Shown piece after piece: positions 1-7,301 of a stretch of DNA of 24,334 bases (positions are counted from its first letter, which is position 1; each line of letters begins with the position of its first letter). A program made the translations under genes and the position numbers. This DNA is from JAVVEG01 sp032251455 (lineage in GTDB: Bacteria; Pseudomonadota; Gammaproteobacteria; Pseudomonadales; Pseudohongiellaceae). The stretch is from positions 1 to 24,334 of the forward strand of contig JAVVEG010000026.1 in NCBI GenBank assembly GCA_032251455.1, given 5' to 3'. The notes beneath the pieces are model-generated. The model had not been told where the DNA came from. It saw only the letters and a program-made list of their open reading frames with translations, and did not search any database.

Positions 1-145
1 GCCTCCAGTAAAATGTGAGTGCACTAACCAAGTCATCAACTGCGCGTGTTCTGCGCCGGGCACGGTCTACGGCCGCACCGGTTAACAAGGGCTATGTGCA
101 CAACTTCGGTGCCCGCGGAATTTTCAGCCAAAAGAGGAAGTTGAG

Positions 146-535
146 ATGCCAAAATATATTGATGGTTTCGTTCATCCTGTTCCACATAGCAAGCTAGACG
201 CCTACAAACGACTAGTTGTAAAAGTTGCTGAAGTTTGGAAAAAGCATGGTGCACTAGATTACTGGGAATGTGTTGGGGACGATTTGCATTTGGAGGGAAC
301 ACGTTCGTTTACCGACCTCATTGCTGCTGACGAAAAAGAATCAATATTGTTTGGCTGGGTTGTTTTCGAATCTCGAGAAGCACGTGACCTGGCCAACAAT
401 AAAGTTGCGGCCGACCCTGAAATGGCGGAATTGATGGCTGAAGCGGATGTCGGGTTTGCCGCTGAACGAATGGCTTATGGGGGATTCCAGCCGTTCATTA
501 CCTCATCAGACGAAGGCGCATTAACCGACACATAA
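146..535 (+). CDS. DUF1428 family protein
   Basis: This encodes a 129-residue soluble protein with no signal peptide or membrane segment. The opening (MPKYIDGFVHPV), the central YWECVGDD stretch, the FGWVVFESREARD segment and the closing RMAYGGFQPFI follow the DUF1428 (YbaA-like) pattern, a small ferredoxin-like alpha/beta-barrel fold whose biochemical role is unknown. The length is normal for the family. The ATG is preceded by an AAGAGGAAG purine run that serves as ribosome binding site. The gene appears to stand alone: the next gene on the same strand starts 184 bp later. Its codons look AT-richer than those of most genes in the window (many GTT, GTA, CTA, GAA and AAA), which may hint at a different history, though this was judged by eye. 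The family call is firm and the function is unknown. Confidence 0.85.
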   Translation: MPKYIDGFVHPVPHSKLDAYKRLVVKVAEVWKKHGALDYWECVGDDLHLEGTRSFTDLIAADEKESILFGWVVFESREARDLANNKVAADPEMAELMAEADVGFAAERMAYGGFQPFITSSDEGALTDT

Positions 536-719
536 CAATCGTAAGCAGTGTGGCAAAGCCGCGACGCTGATGAGCGAACTTTCCCGCACTCGGACACGAC
601 CTCTGGTACTTTTCACGGGTTAGAATACAGTAGCACAGGCAATCAGACCCATTCTCATCTGCTAAGATGACGATCGACTTTCTTGAACGTAACAATACAA
701 CCCGCATGGAGAAAACCCA

Positions 720-1205
720 ATGATAAAGCGAATACTAACTACTGTAATTGTACTGTGTGGTTTTGCCATCGCAGGCACTGGCATGGCCCAGACACCCGCT
801 GCGACCTCCGCCCCATCCACCATCCTCAGTTATGACATGGCCCAACAGGCCATGACGGCTGCTTTGGCGGAGGCCCGCGCCAACAACTGGAACCTCACCA
901 TTGTGATTGCCGATCACACTGGCTTGCCGGTGATGATACATCGCATGGATGGGGCGTCTGCCCGCTCCTATGATATCGCCTTGAGCAAGGTACGGGTGGT
1001 GACAGCGACCGGCTTGTCGTCGGGAGAATATGGACGACGACTGCAAGCGGGTGAAATCGAGGAAGTGGAAAACGGTGTCACCTTTGCTGGTGGGGTGCCG
1101 GTTATGCTCAATGGTGAGCGCATCGGTGCAGTGACTTCCAGTGGCGCAAGAGGCATTGAAGACGAACAGGTCTCACTGGCAGGTGCGGCGGCTATTTCCA
1201 ACTGA
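720..1205 (+). CDS. Exported GlcG/HbpS-like (DUF336) protein
   Basis: This 161-residue protein begins with a clear Sec signal peptide (MIKRILTTVIVLCGFAIAGTGMAQ, probable cleavage after AQ). The mature part is one GlcG/HbpS (DUF336) domain: an early helix with MAQQAMTAALAEARANNW, then the strand LTIVIADHTGLPVMIHRMDGA, the SYDIALSKVRVVTATG segment, and the GGVPVMLNGERIGAVTSSGA loop typical of the family. Family members are linked to heme binding or redox sensing (HbpS) or sit in glycolate and diol operons with unknown roles, and a periplasmic location is expected here. A GGAG ribosome site lies about 8 bases before the ATG. The gene converges on the DUF885 lipoprotein gene 47 bp downstream. No catabolic partner is adjacent, so the substrate or ligand cannot be inferred. 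Confidence 0.85.
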   Translation: MIKRILTTVIVLCGFAIAGTGMAQTPAATSAPSTILSYDMAQQAMTAALAEARANNWNLTIVIADHTGLPVMIHRMDGASARSYDIALSKVRVVTATGLSSGEYGRRLQAGEIEEVENGVTFAGGVPVMLNGERIGAVTSSGARGIEDEQVSLAGAAAISN

Positions 1206-1241
1206 CTCCACCCGACTCCAACTGAACGGCCAGAGACGTAT

Positions 1242-1273
1242 GCAGAGGCCTCTTAGTTAACAGCAGCCTCTGC
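1242..1273. repeat. Inverted repeat between convergent genes
   Basis: The arms GCAGAGGC (1242-1249) and GCCTCTGC (1266-1273) are perfect reverse complements around a 16-base loop that holds the stop codon of the DUF885 gene. A second 10-bp palindrome, AGAGGCCTCT (1244-1253), overlaps the left arm. The hairpin sits where transcripts of the GlcG-like gene and the DUF885 gene meet. No T-tract follows on either strand, so it is not a classical intrinsic terminator, but it could slow polymerase or protect the 3' ends. The function is inference. Confidence 0.4.
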
Positions 1274-3151
1274 GACAGATTCCACCCAGCGTTGTACCCT
1301 GGCCTCAAGCACCGGCAGTGGCAGTGCGCCACCGCCCAGTACGGTGTCATGGAAACCGCGGATATCGAAGCGCGCGCCCAGGGTGGCCTCCGCCCCGGCG
1401 CGCAATTCCTGAATTTTCAGCATGCCGATCTTGTAGGCAGTGGCCTGGCCGGGATTGGTGATATAGCGCTGAATCTCCGAGCGGATGGCGGCCTCGGGCT
1501 GAGGTGAGTTTTCCAGGAAATAGCGCACTGCCTGCTCTTCTGTCCATTGTTTGGCGTGAATCCCGGTATCCACCACCAACCTGATGGCGCGCCATATCTC
1601 GCCGGCCAGACGTCCGAAATCCGAGTAAGGGTCTTGATAAAAGCCCATGTCCTTGCCCAGCGCCTCGGCATACAGGCCCCAGCCTTCGGAAAATGCCGTG
1701 TAACCGTATTGGGTGCGAAAGCGCGGGATATCGGTCAGCTCCTGCTGGATGGAAATCTGCATATGATGACCCGGGTTGCCTTCGTGATAAGAGATGTTCT
1801 CCAACTGGTATCTGGGCATGGCCCGCATATCGGAAAGATGAGCGTAGAACACGCCCGGACGTGAGCCATCGGGGGTGCCGCGGGCATAGTGCTGGGCGGC
1901 CCCATCCTGTTCGCGGAAGGCTTCCACCCGGCGCACTTCCAGCTCAGCCTTGGGCAATATGCCGAAATACTCGGGTAATTTTGTGGCCACTCCAGCAAGA
2001 AACTCATTGGCCAGATCCAGATAGGCTTGTCGCCCGGCATCGGTATTGGGGAAATAGAACTGCTCGTCTTCACGCATGAAGACAAAGAAATCGGCCAGGC
2101 TGCCCTGGAAACCGACAGCCGTCTTGATGGCTTCCATTTCCTCACGGAGGCGTGCCACTTCGGCCAGTCCGGTCTGATGAATCTCATCGGCGCTGATATC
2201 CAGTGTGGTCATCAGGGCAAGCCGGGTGGTGTAGTAGTCCCCGCCATCGGGAAGTGCCCAGACACCATTTGCCTGCTCGCTGGTATTGGGGCGATCCTCT
2301 TGCAGCCATTGATGAATGGCCAGATAGGCCGGTTGCATCTGCTCCAGCATGGCAGTGCGTGCTGCCGTGCGCAGCGCTGCTGCCTGTTCGGCGCTGATGC
2401 GTTCATTGGCGAGCAGGGCATCGAGCTTGGCTTCCACATCCTGCCACAGCGGGGAGGCTTCGTCTGGTCCGGCAGATTCGGTGAAGGGGTAGCCGGCAGT
2501 GACCCGCTCGATCTCGGCCATGGCAAAGTCGTAATTGAAACGCGGCGAGCGGATGCCGTCTTCGACCGCCCGGCGGGCCCGATCCAGATAGGTCAGCAGC
2601 ACCTCATCGATCTGGTTCAGGCGGGCAATATAAGCCTGCATGTCATTGGCATCATCCACCTTGTGATAATTGATCATGAAGTTGGGCAATGCAGCATGTG
2701 GTCCACCGCGACCAAAAATATAGGCATGACGCCGAAACGGCGCGGATCGCTCTGCACGTTGCAAACTGTATACCCAGGTATCCCAGGAGATTTTCGCCGC
2801 GGCCGACAACAGCTCATAATCGAATTCGGCCTGCATCTGGGCAACACTGTTGCGGCGCCAGGTCAGTTCACGCTCAAAGGCTGCATCCGAGACATCATCC
2901 AGGCGATCATAGTCACTCTTGTCGCCGAGTTGGGTTTTCCATTGCGGGCTGAAATCCAACTCTTCGGCAAAGCGGGCATCCAGCCAGTTGTTCAGGCGTG
3001 CGCTCTCTGCTGCGATTGCTTCTGCAGTATCGATTGGGGTCTGAGAATTTGGAGCCTGAGAAATTCGGGCCTGAGAAGAGGCGGGGGATTCGGTGTTCTC
3101 CGAGCAGGCTGCCAGAAAAACGAGCATCAATGAAAGAGTCAGAGTTCTCAT
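1253..3151 (-). CDS. DUF885 family lipoprotein, probable zinc metallopeptidase
   Basis: This encodes 632 residues. The N-terminus is a lipoprotein signal peptide ending in the lipobox LAAC (lipid-modified Cys16), so the protein should be membrane-anchored facing the periplasm. A Ser/Gln/Pro-rich linker (about residues 17-45) follows, with three tandem pentapeptide-like units (SQARI, SQAPN, SQTPI). The rest is a mostly helical DUF885 domain. The putative metal site is HEGNPGHHMQ (His456 to His463) with the downstream FSEGWGLYAE segment supplying Glu489. This arrangement (HExxPGHH plus EGW) is the hallmark of DUF885 and places it among gluzincin-like metallopeptidases. The substrate is unknown. 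The length is normal for lipoprotein members. The gene is monocistronic, convergent with the GlcG-like gene and separated from the next + gene by a gapped region. Confidence 0.88.
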   Translation of the reverse strand: MRTLTLSLMLVFLAACSENTESPASSQARISQAPNSQTPIDTAEAIAAESARLNNWLDARFAEELDFSPQWKTQLGDKSDYDRLDDVSDAAFERELTWRRNSVAQMQAEFDYELLSAAAKISWDTWVYSLQRAERSAPFRRHAYIFGRGGPHAALPNFMINYHKVDDANDMQAYIARLNQIDEVLLTYLDRARRAVEDGIRSPRFNYDFAMAEIERVTAGYPFTESAGPDEASPLWQDVEAKLDALLANERISAEQAAALRTAARTAMLEQMQPAYLAIHQWLQEDRPNTSEQANGVWALPDGGDYYTTRLALMTTLDISADEIHQTGLAEVARLREEMEAIKTAVGFQGSLADFFVFMREDEQFYFPNTDAGRQAYLDLANEFLAGVATKLPEYFGILPKAELEVRRVEAFREQDGAAQHYARGTPDGSRPGVFYAHLSDMRAMPRYQLENISYHEGNPGHHMQISIQQELTDIPRFRTQYGYTAFSEGWGLYAEALGKDMGFYQDPYSDFGRLAGEIWRAIRLVVDTGIHAKQWTEEQAVRYFLENSPQPEAAIRSEIQRYITNPGQATAYKIGMLKIQELRAGAEATLGARFDIRGFHDTVLGGGALPLPVLEARVQRWVESVAEAAVN

Positions 3152-3534
3152 TGCCGTGGCCTTGATTTTGTCGATGAGACCACATTATTGACCTCCTGCC
3201 AGGCGGAATCAATCGATCTGTGTGCTGGCAGTGTGTTGCCAGGACAGGGAAGGCTTTACATTATTGGGGAATTTTGCCACATTGGCGGCCGTACCCATCC
3301 CCGCCAGTTACTGCCAGACTTCCCTTGCAGCATACAGGGCAATGCGAAGAGTTGTGTTGGTCGTGCCAAGAGTNNNNNNNNNNNNNNNNNNNNNNNNNNN
3401 NNNNNNNNNNNNNNNNNNNNNNNNNNNNNNNNNNNNNNNNNNNNNNNNNNNNNNNNNNNNNNNNNNNNNNNNNTCGTGGCAATCGTGACAAAAGTCTTGG
3501 CAGGGGCCTGAATGCTTATTCCCGGAAACCCATC
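3152..3534. other. Intergenic region interrupted by a gap
   Basis: This 383-base stretch lies between the divergent DUF885 gene and the GNAT/hydrolase gene and contains a 100-N gap. No convincing gene, RNA or terminator is visible in the readable parts. The reading frame upstream of the ATG at 3535 stays open back through the N run to 3220, but the protein sequence there resembles nothing in particular and is read as non-coding. The promoters of both flanking genes probably lie here or inside the gap. Confidence 0.5.
3374..3473. other. Assembly gap (100 N)
   Basis: There are exactly 100 N, the standard placeholder for a gap of unknown length. The flanks share no overlap that I can see. It falls between genes, upstream of the GNAT/hydrolase start. 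Confidence 0.98.
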
Positions 3535-4905
3535 ATGAGCAGTGATACCCCCTCTGAAGTCCATCTCAAGCTCCGCAATCTGACCGCTGAAGATTATCCA
3601 CAGCTTTCCCGGCTGATGGATGCCGTCTATCCAGACCTGGGTGGTTCCTGGCCGGAAGAGTCGATCATGCGGCTGATCCGGGAGTTTCCGGAAGGACAGA
3701 TTGCAATCGAGGATCATGGCAAACTGGTGGCGGCAGCCTTGTGCATCCGCTGCGACTATGATCGCTTCAGTCGCCAGCATACTTATGAGGATCTGATTGG
3801 CCGACGTGAACAATTCATTCACAACAAGGAGGGCGATGCACTGTACGGCATGGATCTTTTCGTGGATGCAGAGTATCGCGATCTTCGTCTTGGTCGGCGC
3901 TTGTATGATGCGCGCAAGGATCTGTGCCGTGATCTGAATCTGCGCGCCATTCTGGCGGGCGGGCGCATCACCAACTATCACAAGCAGGCCGATCAGATGA
4001 GCCCCAGTGAATACATCGAGGCAGTCGATCGCAAGGAGCTGCACGACCCGATCCTGAGTTTTCAGCTGGCCAATGATTTTGAGGTCAAGCGTCTGCTCAA
4101 GGGCTACATGCCCGAAGATAAAAAATCACAGGGTTATGCCACCCTGCTGGAGTGGAACAATATTCTTTATGAGCCAGAAACCAGTGACCTGAGTCAGCGC
4201 CGCAAGACCGTCATCCGGGTGGGAATTCTGCAATGGCAAATGCGTCTGACTGGCTCATTCGAAGCCTGGCTCAGTCAGGTTGAATATTTTGTCGATACCA
4301 TGGCTGATTATCAGGCCGATTTCGTGCTATTCCCGGAATTTTTCAATGCCCCCTTGATGGGTTTGGATGAGCACAAGAATCAGTTTGATGCCATCCGTTT
4401 TCTGTCCACTTTTGCCGAGCGCACCATCGAGGCCCTGTCTGAATTTGCCATCACCTACAACATCAATATCATTGCCGGCAGCATTCCGGAAATGGAAGGC
4501 GAGGTGCTCTACAACAAAGCCTATCTGTGCCGGCGCGATGGCACTGTGGATGCTCAGGCGAAACTGCATATCACGCCCCATGAGCGCAGAGACTGGGTCA
4601 TCGAAGGCGGTGACAAACTGCAGGTGTTTCANNNNNNNNNNNNNNNNNNNNNNNNNNNNNNNNNNNNNNNNNNNNNNNNNNNNNNNNNNNNNNNNNNNNN
4701 NNNNNNNNNNNNNNNNNNNNNNNNNNNNNNNCACGATGCAGTGATGGCGGAAAGTACGCCCAATACCGAAATGGCGCTGGTGGCCGATCTGGATCTGGAC
4801 AAACTGGTGCAGGTGCGCCATGAAGGTTCTGTCACCAATGCCAAGGACCGGCGTGATGACCTTTATGCAATCAACTGGCTGGCTGCGACAAAGCAGGCTG
4901 ATTGA
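3535..4905 (+). CDS. GNAT acetyltransferase / carbon-nitrogen hydrolase fusion (interrupted by gap)
   Basis: Two domains are seen in order. Residues ~12-190 form a GNAT N-acetyltransferase domain, with the acetyl-CoA loop region at LFVDAEYRDLRLGRRLYDAR. From ~225 a nitrilase-superfamily domain starts (VIRVGILQWQM), with the catalytic Glu268 in LFPEFFNAP and the catalytic Lys343 in AKLHITPHE. The nucleophile cysteine of the Glu-Lys-Cys triad is not visible: it must lie in the 100-N gap, which begins about 22 residues after the lysine. After the gap the expected C-terminal end resumes (HDAVMAESTPNTEM...DLDLDKL...RDDLY). This two-domain fusion is a known family of unproved substrate; the hydrolase half presumably cleaves an amide and the GNAT half acylates an amine. 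The ATG at 3535 was chosen because the conserved sequence starts soon after it and a GGAAA motif precedes it. The frame is preserved only if the true gap length is 1 modulo 3. Confidence 0.82.
   Translation: MSSDTPSEVHLKLRNLTAEDYPQLSRLMDAVYPDLGGSWPEESIMRLIREFPEGQIAIEDHGKLVAAALCIRCDYDRFSRQHTYEDLIGRREQFIHNKEGDALYGMDLFVDAEYRDLRLGRRLYDARKDLCRDLNLRAILAGGRITNYHKQADQMSPSEYIEAVDRKELHDPILSFQLANDFEVKRLLKGYMPEDKKSQGYATLLEWNNILYEPETSDLSQRRKTVIRVGILQWQMRLTGSFEAWLSQVEYFVDTMADYQADFVLFPEFFNAPLMGLDEHKNQFDAIRFLSTFAERTIEALSEFAITYNINIIAGSIPEMEGEVLYNKAYLCRRDGTVDAQAKLHITPHERRDWVIEGGDKLQVFXXXXXXXXXXXXXXXXXXXXXXXXXXXXXXXXXXHDAVMAESTPNTEMALVADLDLDKLVQVRHEGSVTNAKDRRDDLYAINWLAATKQAD
4632..4731. other. Assembly gap (100 N) inside the hydrolase domain
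   Basis: This is another run of exactly 100 N, falling within the carbon-nitrogen hydrolase domain. From the usual spacing of nitrilase-fold motifs, the missing segment should hold the nucleophile cysteine and several core strands, about 65-85 residues. The real gap is therefore probably 200-255 bases, longer than the N run. Confidence 0.95.
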
Positions 4906-5045
4906 TACGCTGGCGACACAGTTTTGAAACATCTTGTAACATCTGTGGCGGTAAAATTATTTTTTCCCCCTGAACCTGAAAGAAATTGCTAATATCGCGG
5001 TTTTTTAATAAGTTAGCCGCAAAAATTTTAGCCAGAGAATAAACA

Positions 5046-7190
5046 ATGATATTTCAAACCCGCGTTCCTCTGTTATCGGCTGTTGTGCTCGCAGGTGCAC
5101 TCTTCTCGCCAGGTACTCAGGCACAAGAATCCACCGCAGATTCAACCATCATTTATCCTTCCACCTATTTTGTGGAATGGTCACCAGTTACCGCGCAGGA
5201 TATGATCACCCGCATTCCCGGTATCGGTAATCCCACTGGGGGTGGATTTGCCTCGGGTAATGGTGGGCGTGGTCTTGGCAGTGGCGGTGGCAATCAGATA
5301 CTGATCGATGGCAAGCGCATGCCCGGCAAGGAAAATCAGGCTTCGGACCAGCTGTCGAGAATTCCTGCGGAAAATGTCCGTCATATTGAATTGATTCGCG
5401 GTACCTCCGGAGCCCTGGATGTGCGTGGCAGCGATCTCATCCTGAATGTCATCCTGCTGGAATCCATGGACAGCAACACCATCTCCTATGAGGTCAACTC
5501 TGATCGTTTCCGCGATGGACATGTTCAACCGGGTGGCAAGCTGGGCTATAGCGGTCAGAGCGGTGCCTTCAGCTATGTGCTCAGTGCCGAGGCGGAGCCT
5601 CGTGACAATGTTTTCCTCAGCAAGGAAACCAGCCGCCTGGGTGATTTCTCCCTGAATGACGAAGTCAGGGAAGAAAGGGACCGGGAACAGACCAGCTATA
5701 CCCTTTCAGCCAATATTGGCTACGACATCAATCCGCAAAGCAGTCTGCGCCTGAATGCGCTCTGGTCCGAGAATGACGACCCGACGGATGTGCTGCGCTG
5801 GACCAAGGATTTGCGCGTATCGCCCAATAAGGTGTCCCTGGAACGCGAAGATATCCCGGGTGAGCGTGAAAACTGGGAAGTTGGCGGAGATTATCAATAC
5901 AGTTTCAATAACGGCAGTCGTTTCAAGTTTCTGTTCATTGTCAATGAGGAAGATGATTCCAGTATCAGGGAACGTTATCGTGTACTGGATGATGGCACGG
6001 AAGAGAAGAACCTTTTCCTGGCCACCGCGTCCATCGAGGAAGAACGTATCTTCCGCACTTCCTATACCATGAGCCTGACCGAAGTCCAGGATATCGAAAT
6101 GGGCGTTGAGCGGGCCCAAACCACGCTCGATTCGTCTCTGGGTCTGGGGCTGATCTCTGCAAATGGAACACCTTCGCCGGCTTTCGGGGGTCTGGTTCCC
6201 CAGAGGGTCAACAATGCCAACTCCGAAGTGGAAGAGATCCGTTATGAGCCCTTTATTGTGCATAACTGGCAGATCAACTCGCGTATGAGCCTGGAAAGCA
6301 CCTTGGTTTATGAGGTTTCTGAAATCACCCAGAGTGGTGATGTGTCCAATAAGCGCGATTTCAGCTTTGTCAAACCCAAGGTGGACTGGCGCTTCGATCT
6401 GACTCCAAGTTTCCAGCTCCGGGCCAGTGCCGAAAAAATTGTGCGTCAGCTCGACTTCGGTGATTTTGTGGCTTCCAATGACAACCAGGACAACGATGCG
6501 GAAACTCAGGCCGGCAATGCCAACTTGAAACAGGAGCAGGTCCTGCGTACCGATTTTACTGCGGAATACCGCCTGCCAAATGATATGGGTGTGGTGGATG
6601 GCACTCTCTTCTGGATGAAGCACAAGGATGTAATCGATCGTATCGATGTATCACCCTCGCCAGACAATCTGCAGTCCGCCAACGGCAATATCGGCGATGG
6701 CACCATGTACGGGTTGAATCTGAATGCCAGCCTGCGTATGGGGCTGCTCAACATGCCCAATCTCCTGGTGACCAGCCGTTTCAATGTACAGGACTCAGAG
6801 ATCACCGATCCGTTTCTTGGTGTAGAGCGTCGTTTCACCAATCATAATCGTGGGCGTCTGCAGGTTGGATTCCGCCATGATATCCCGCGCTGGAATATCA
6901 ACTATGGCATGAACTGGAACAACCGGTTCGATGGCAATATGAAGCGTTATGATATTGACGATCTGGAATTGCTGGCAGGTGATCCCAATGTGCAGGTGTT
7001 CGTTCAGATCATTGCTGCCGGAGGCACCACTTTCCGGTTTGATGCGCGCAATGCCACCAATAATCTGAGTTGTCGTGAGCGGCAACGTTTCCTCGGTGCC
7101 ATCACCAGTGGCATCATCGAAGAAATAGAAGACCAATGCAATAATAATGGTGGTCGGGTGCTGTCGCTTAAGATATCTGGTACGTTCTGA
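5046..7190 (+). CDS. TonB-dependent outer-membrane receptor
   Basis: This 714-residue protein has a Sec signal peptide (cleavage likely after QAQ near residue 27). A plug domain follows (~40-150): VTAQDMITRIPGI, the glycine-rich GGGNQILIDGKRMPGKENQ segment, LSRIPAENVRHIELIRGTSGALDVRGSDLILNVIL. The rest is a long beta-barrel of alternating hydrophobic and polar strands ending in the C-terminal aromatic residue Phe (LKISGTF), which the BAM machinery recognises. It should import a ligand across the outer membrane using TonB-ExbBD energy. The ligand cannot be told: no siderophore, B12 or polysaccharide genes are adjacent. No carboxypeptidase-like N-terminal extension or obvious TonB box was found. 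Two cysteines close to the C-terminus (SCRERQRF...EDQCNNN) may form a disulfide in the last external loop. The gene has its own AT-rich leader (4906-5045) and appears monocistronic. Confidence 0.88.
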   Translation: MIFQTRVPLLSAVVLAGALFSPGTQAQESTADSTIIYPSTYFVEWSPVTAQDMITRIPGIGNPTGGGFASGNGGRGLGSGGGNQILIDGKRMPGKENQASDQLSRIPAENVRHIELIRGTSGALDVRGSDLILNVILLESMDSNTISYEVNSDRFRDGHVQPGGKLGYSGQSGAFSYVLSAEAEPRDNVFLSKETSRLGDFSLNDEVREERDREQTSYTLSANIGYDINPQSSLRLNALWSENDDPTDVLRWTKDLRVSPNKVSLEREDIPGERENWEVGGDYQYSFNNGSRFKFLFIVNEEDDSSIRERYRVLDDGTEEKNLFLATASIEEERIFRTSYTMSLTEVQDIEMGVERAQTTLDSSLGLGLISANGTPSPAFGGLVPQRVNNANSEVEEIRYEPFIVHNWQINSRMSLESTLVYEVSEITQSGDVSNKRDFSFVKPKVDWRFDLTPSFQLRASAEKIVRQLDFGDFVASNDNQDNDAETQAGNANLKQEQVLRTDFTAEYRLPNDMGVVDGTLFWMKHKDVIDRIDVSPSPDNLQSANGNIGDGTMYGLNLNASLRMGLLNMPNLLVTSRFNVQDSEITDPFLGVERRFTNHNRGRLQVGFRHDIPRWNINYGMNWNNRFDGNMKRYDIDDLELLAGDPNVQVFVQIIAAGGTTFRFDARNATNNLSCRERQRFLGAITSGIIEEIEDQCNNNGGRVLSLKISGTF

Positions 7191-7225
7191 CAACTGGATA
7201 TGGCAAGTGCCGAGGATTGCTGTCG

Positions 7226-7254
7226 CTGATGGGACTCTCGTTCTGTGTTATCAT
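7226..7254 (+). promoter_or_regulatory. Candidate promoter of the aspartokinase operon
   Basis: A TATCAT hexamer (7249-7254, 5 of 6 matches to the sigma-70 -10) lies 17 bases after CTGATG (7226-7231, 3 of 6 to the -35). It sits in the 111-bp space before the aspartokinase gene and upstream of the GGGAGGG ribosome site at 7278-7284. The -35 is weak, so this is a modest-confidence reading. Confidence 0.3.
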
Positions 7255-7301
7255 TCGCGCCCTGTGAATGACTAATCGGGAGGGAACAAGACATCAAATC
7301 A

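Noticed and set aside
1..145. Small open frames and a possible upstream gene end (stop at 16-18)
   Set aside because: Too short to support; no recognisable protein sequence, and the 60-residue frame from 15 overlaps the DUF1428 gene.
2027..3133. 368-residue open frame on +
   Set aside because: It lies wholly antisense to the DUF885 gene, which has clear family motifs; the translated frame has no recognisable domain.
3374..3473. Possible overlap of flanks at the first gap
   Set aside because: The flanks share only a short imperfect resemblance (TCGTGCCAAG against TCGTGGCAAT), unlike the exact 55-bp match at the third gap.
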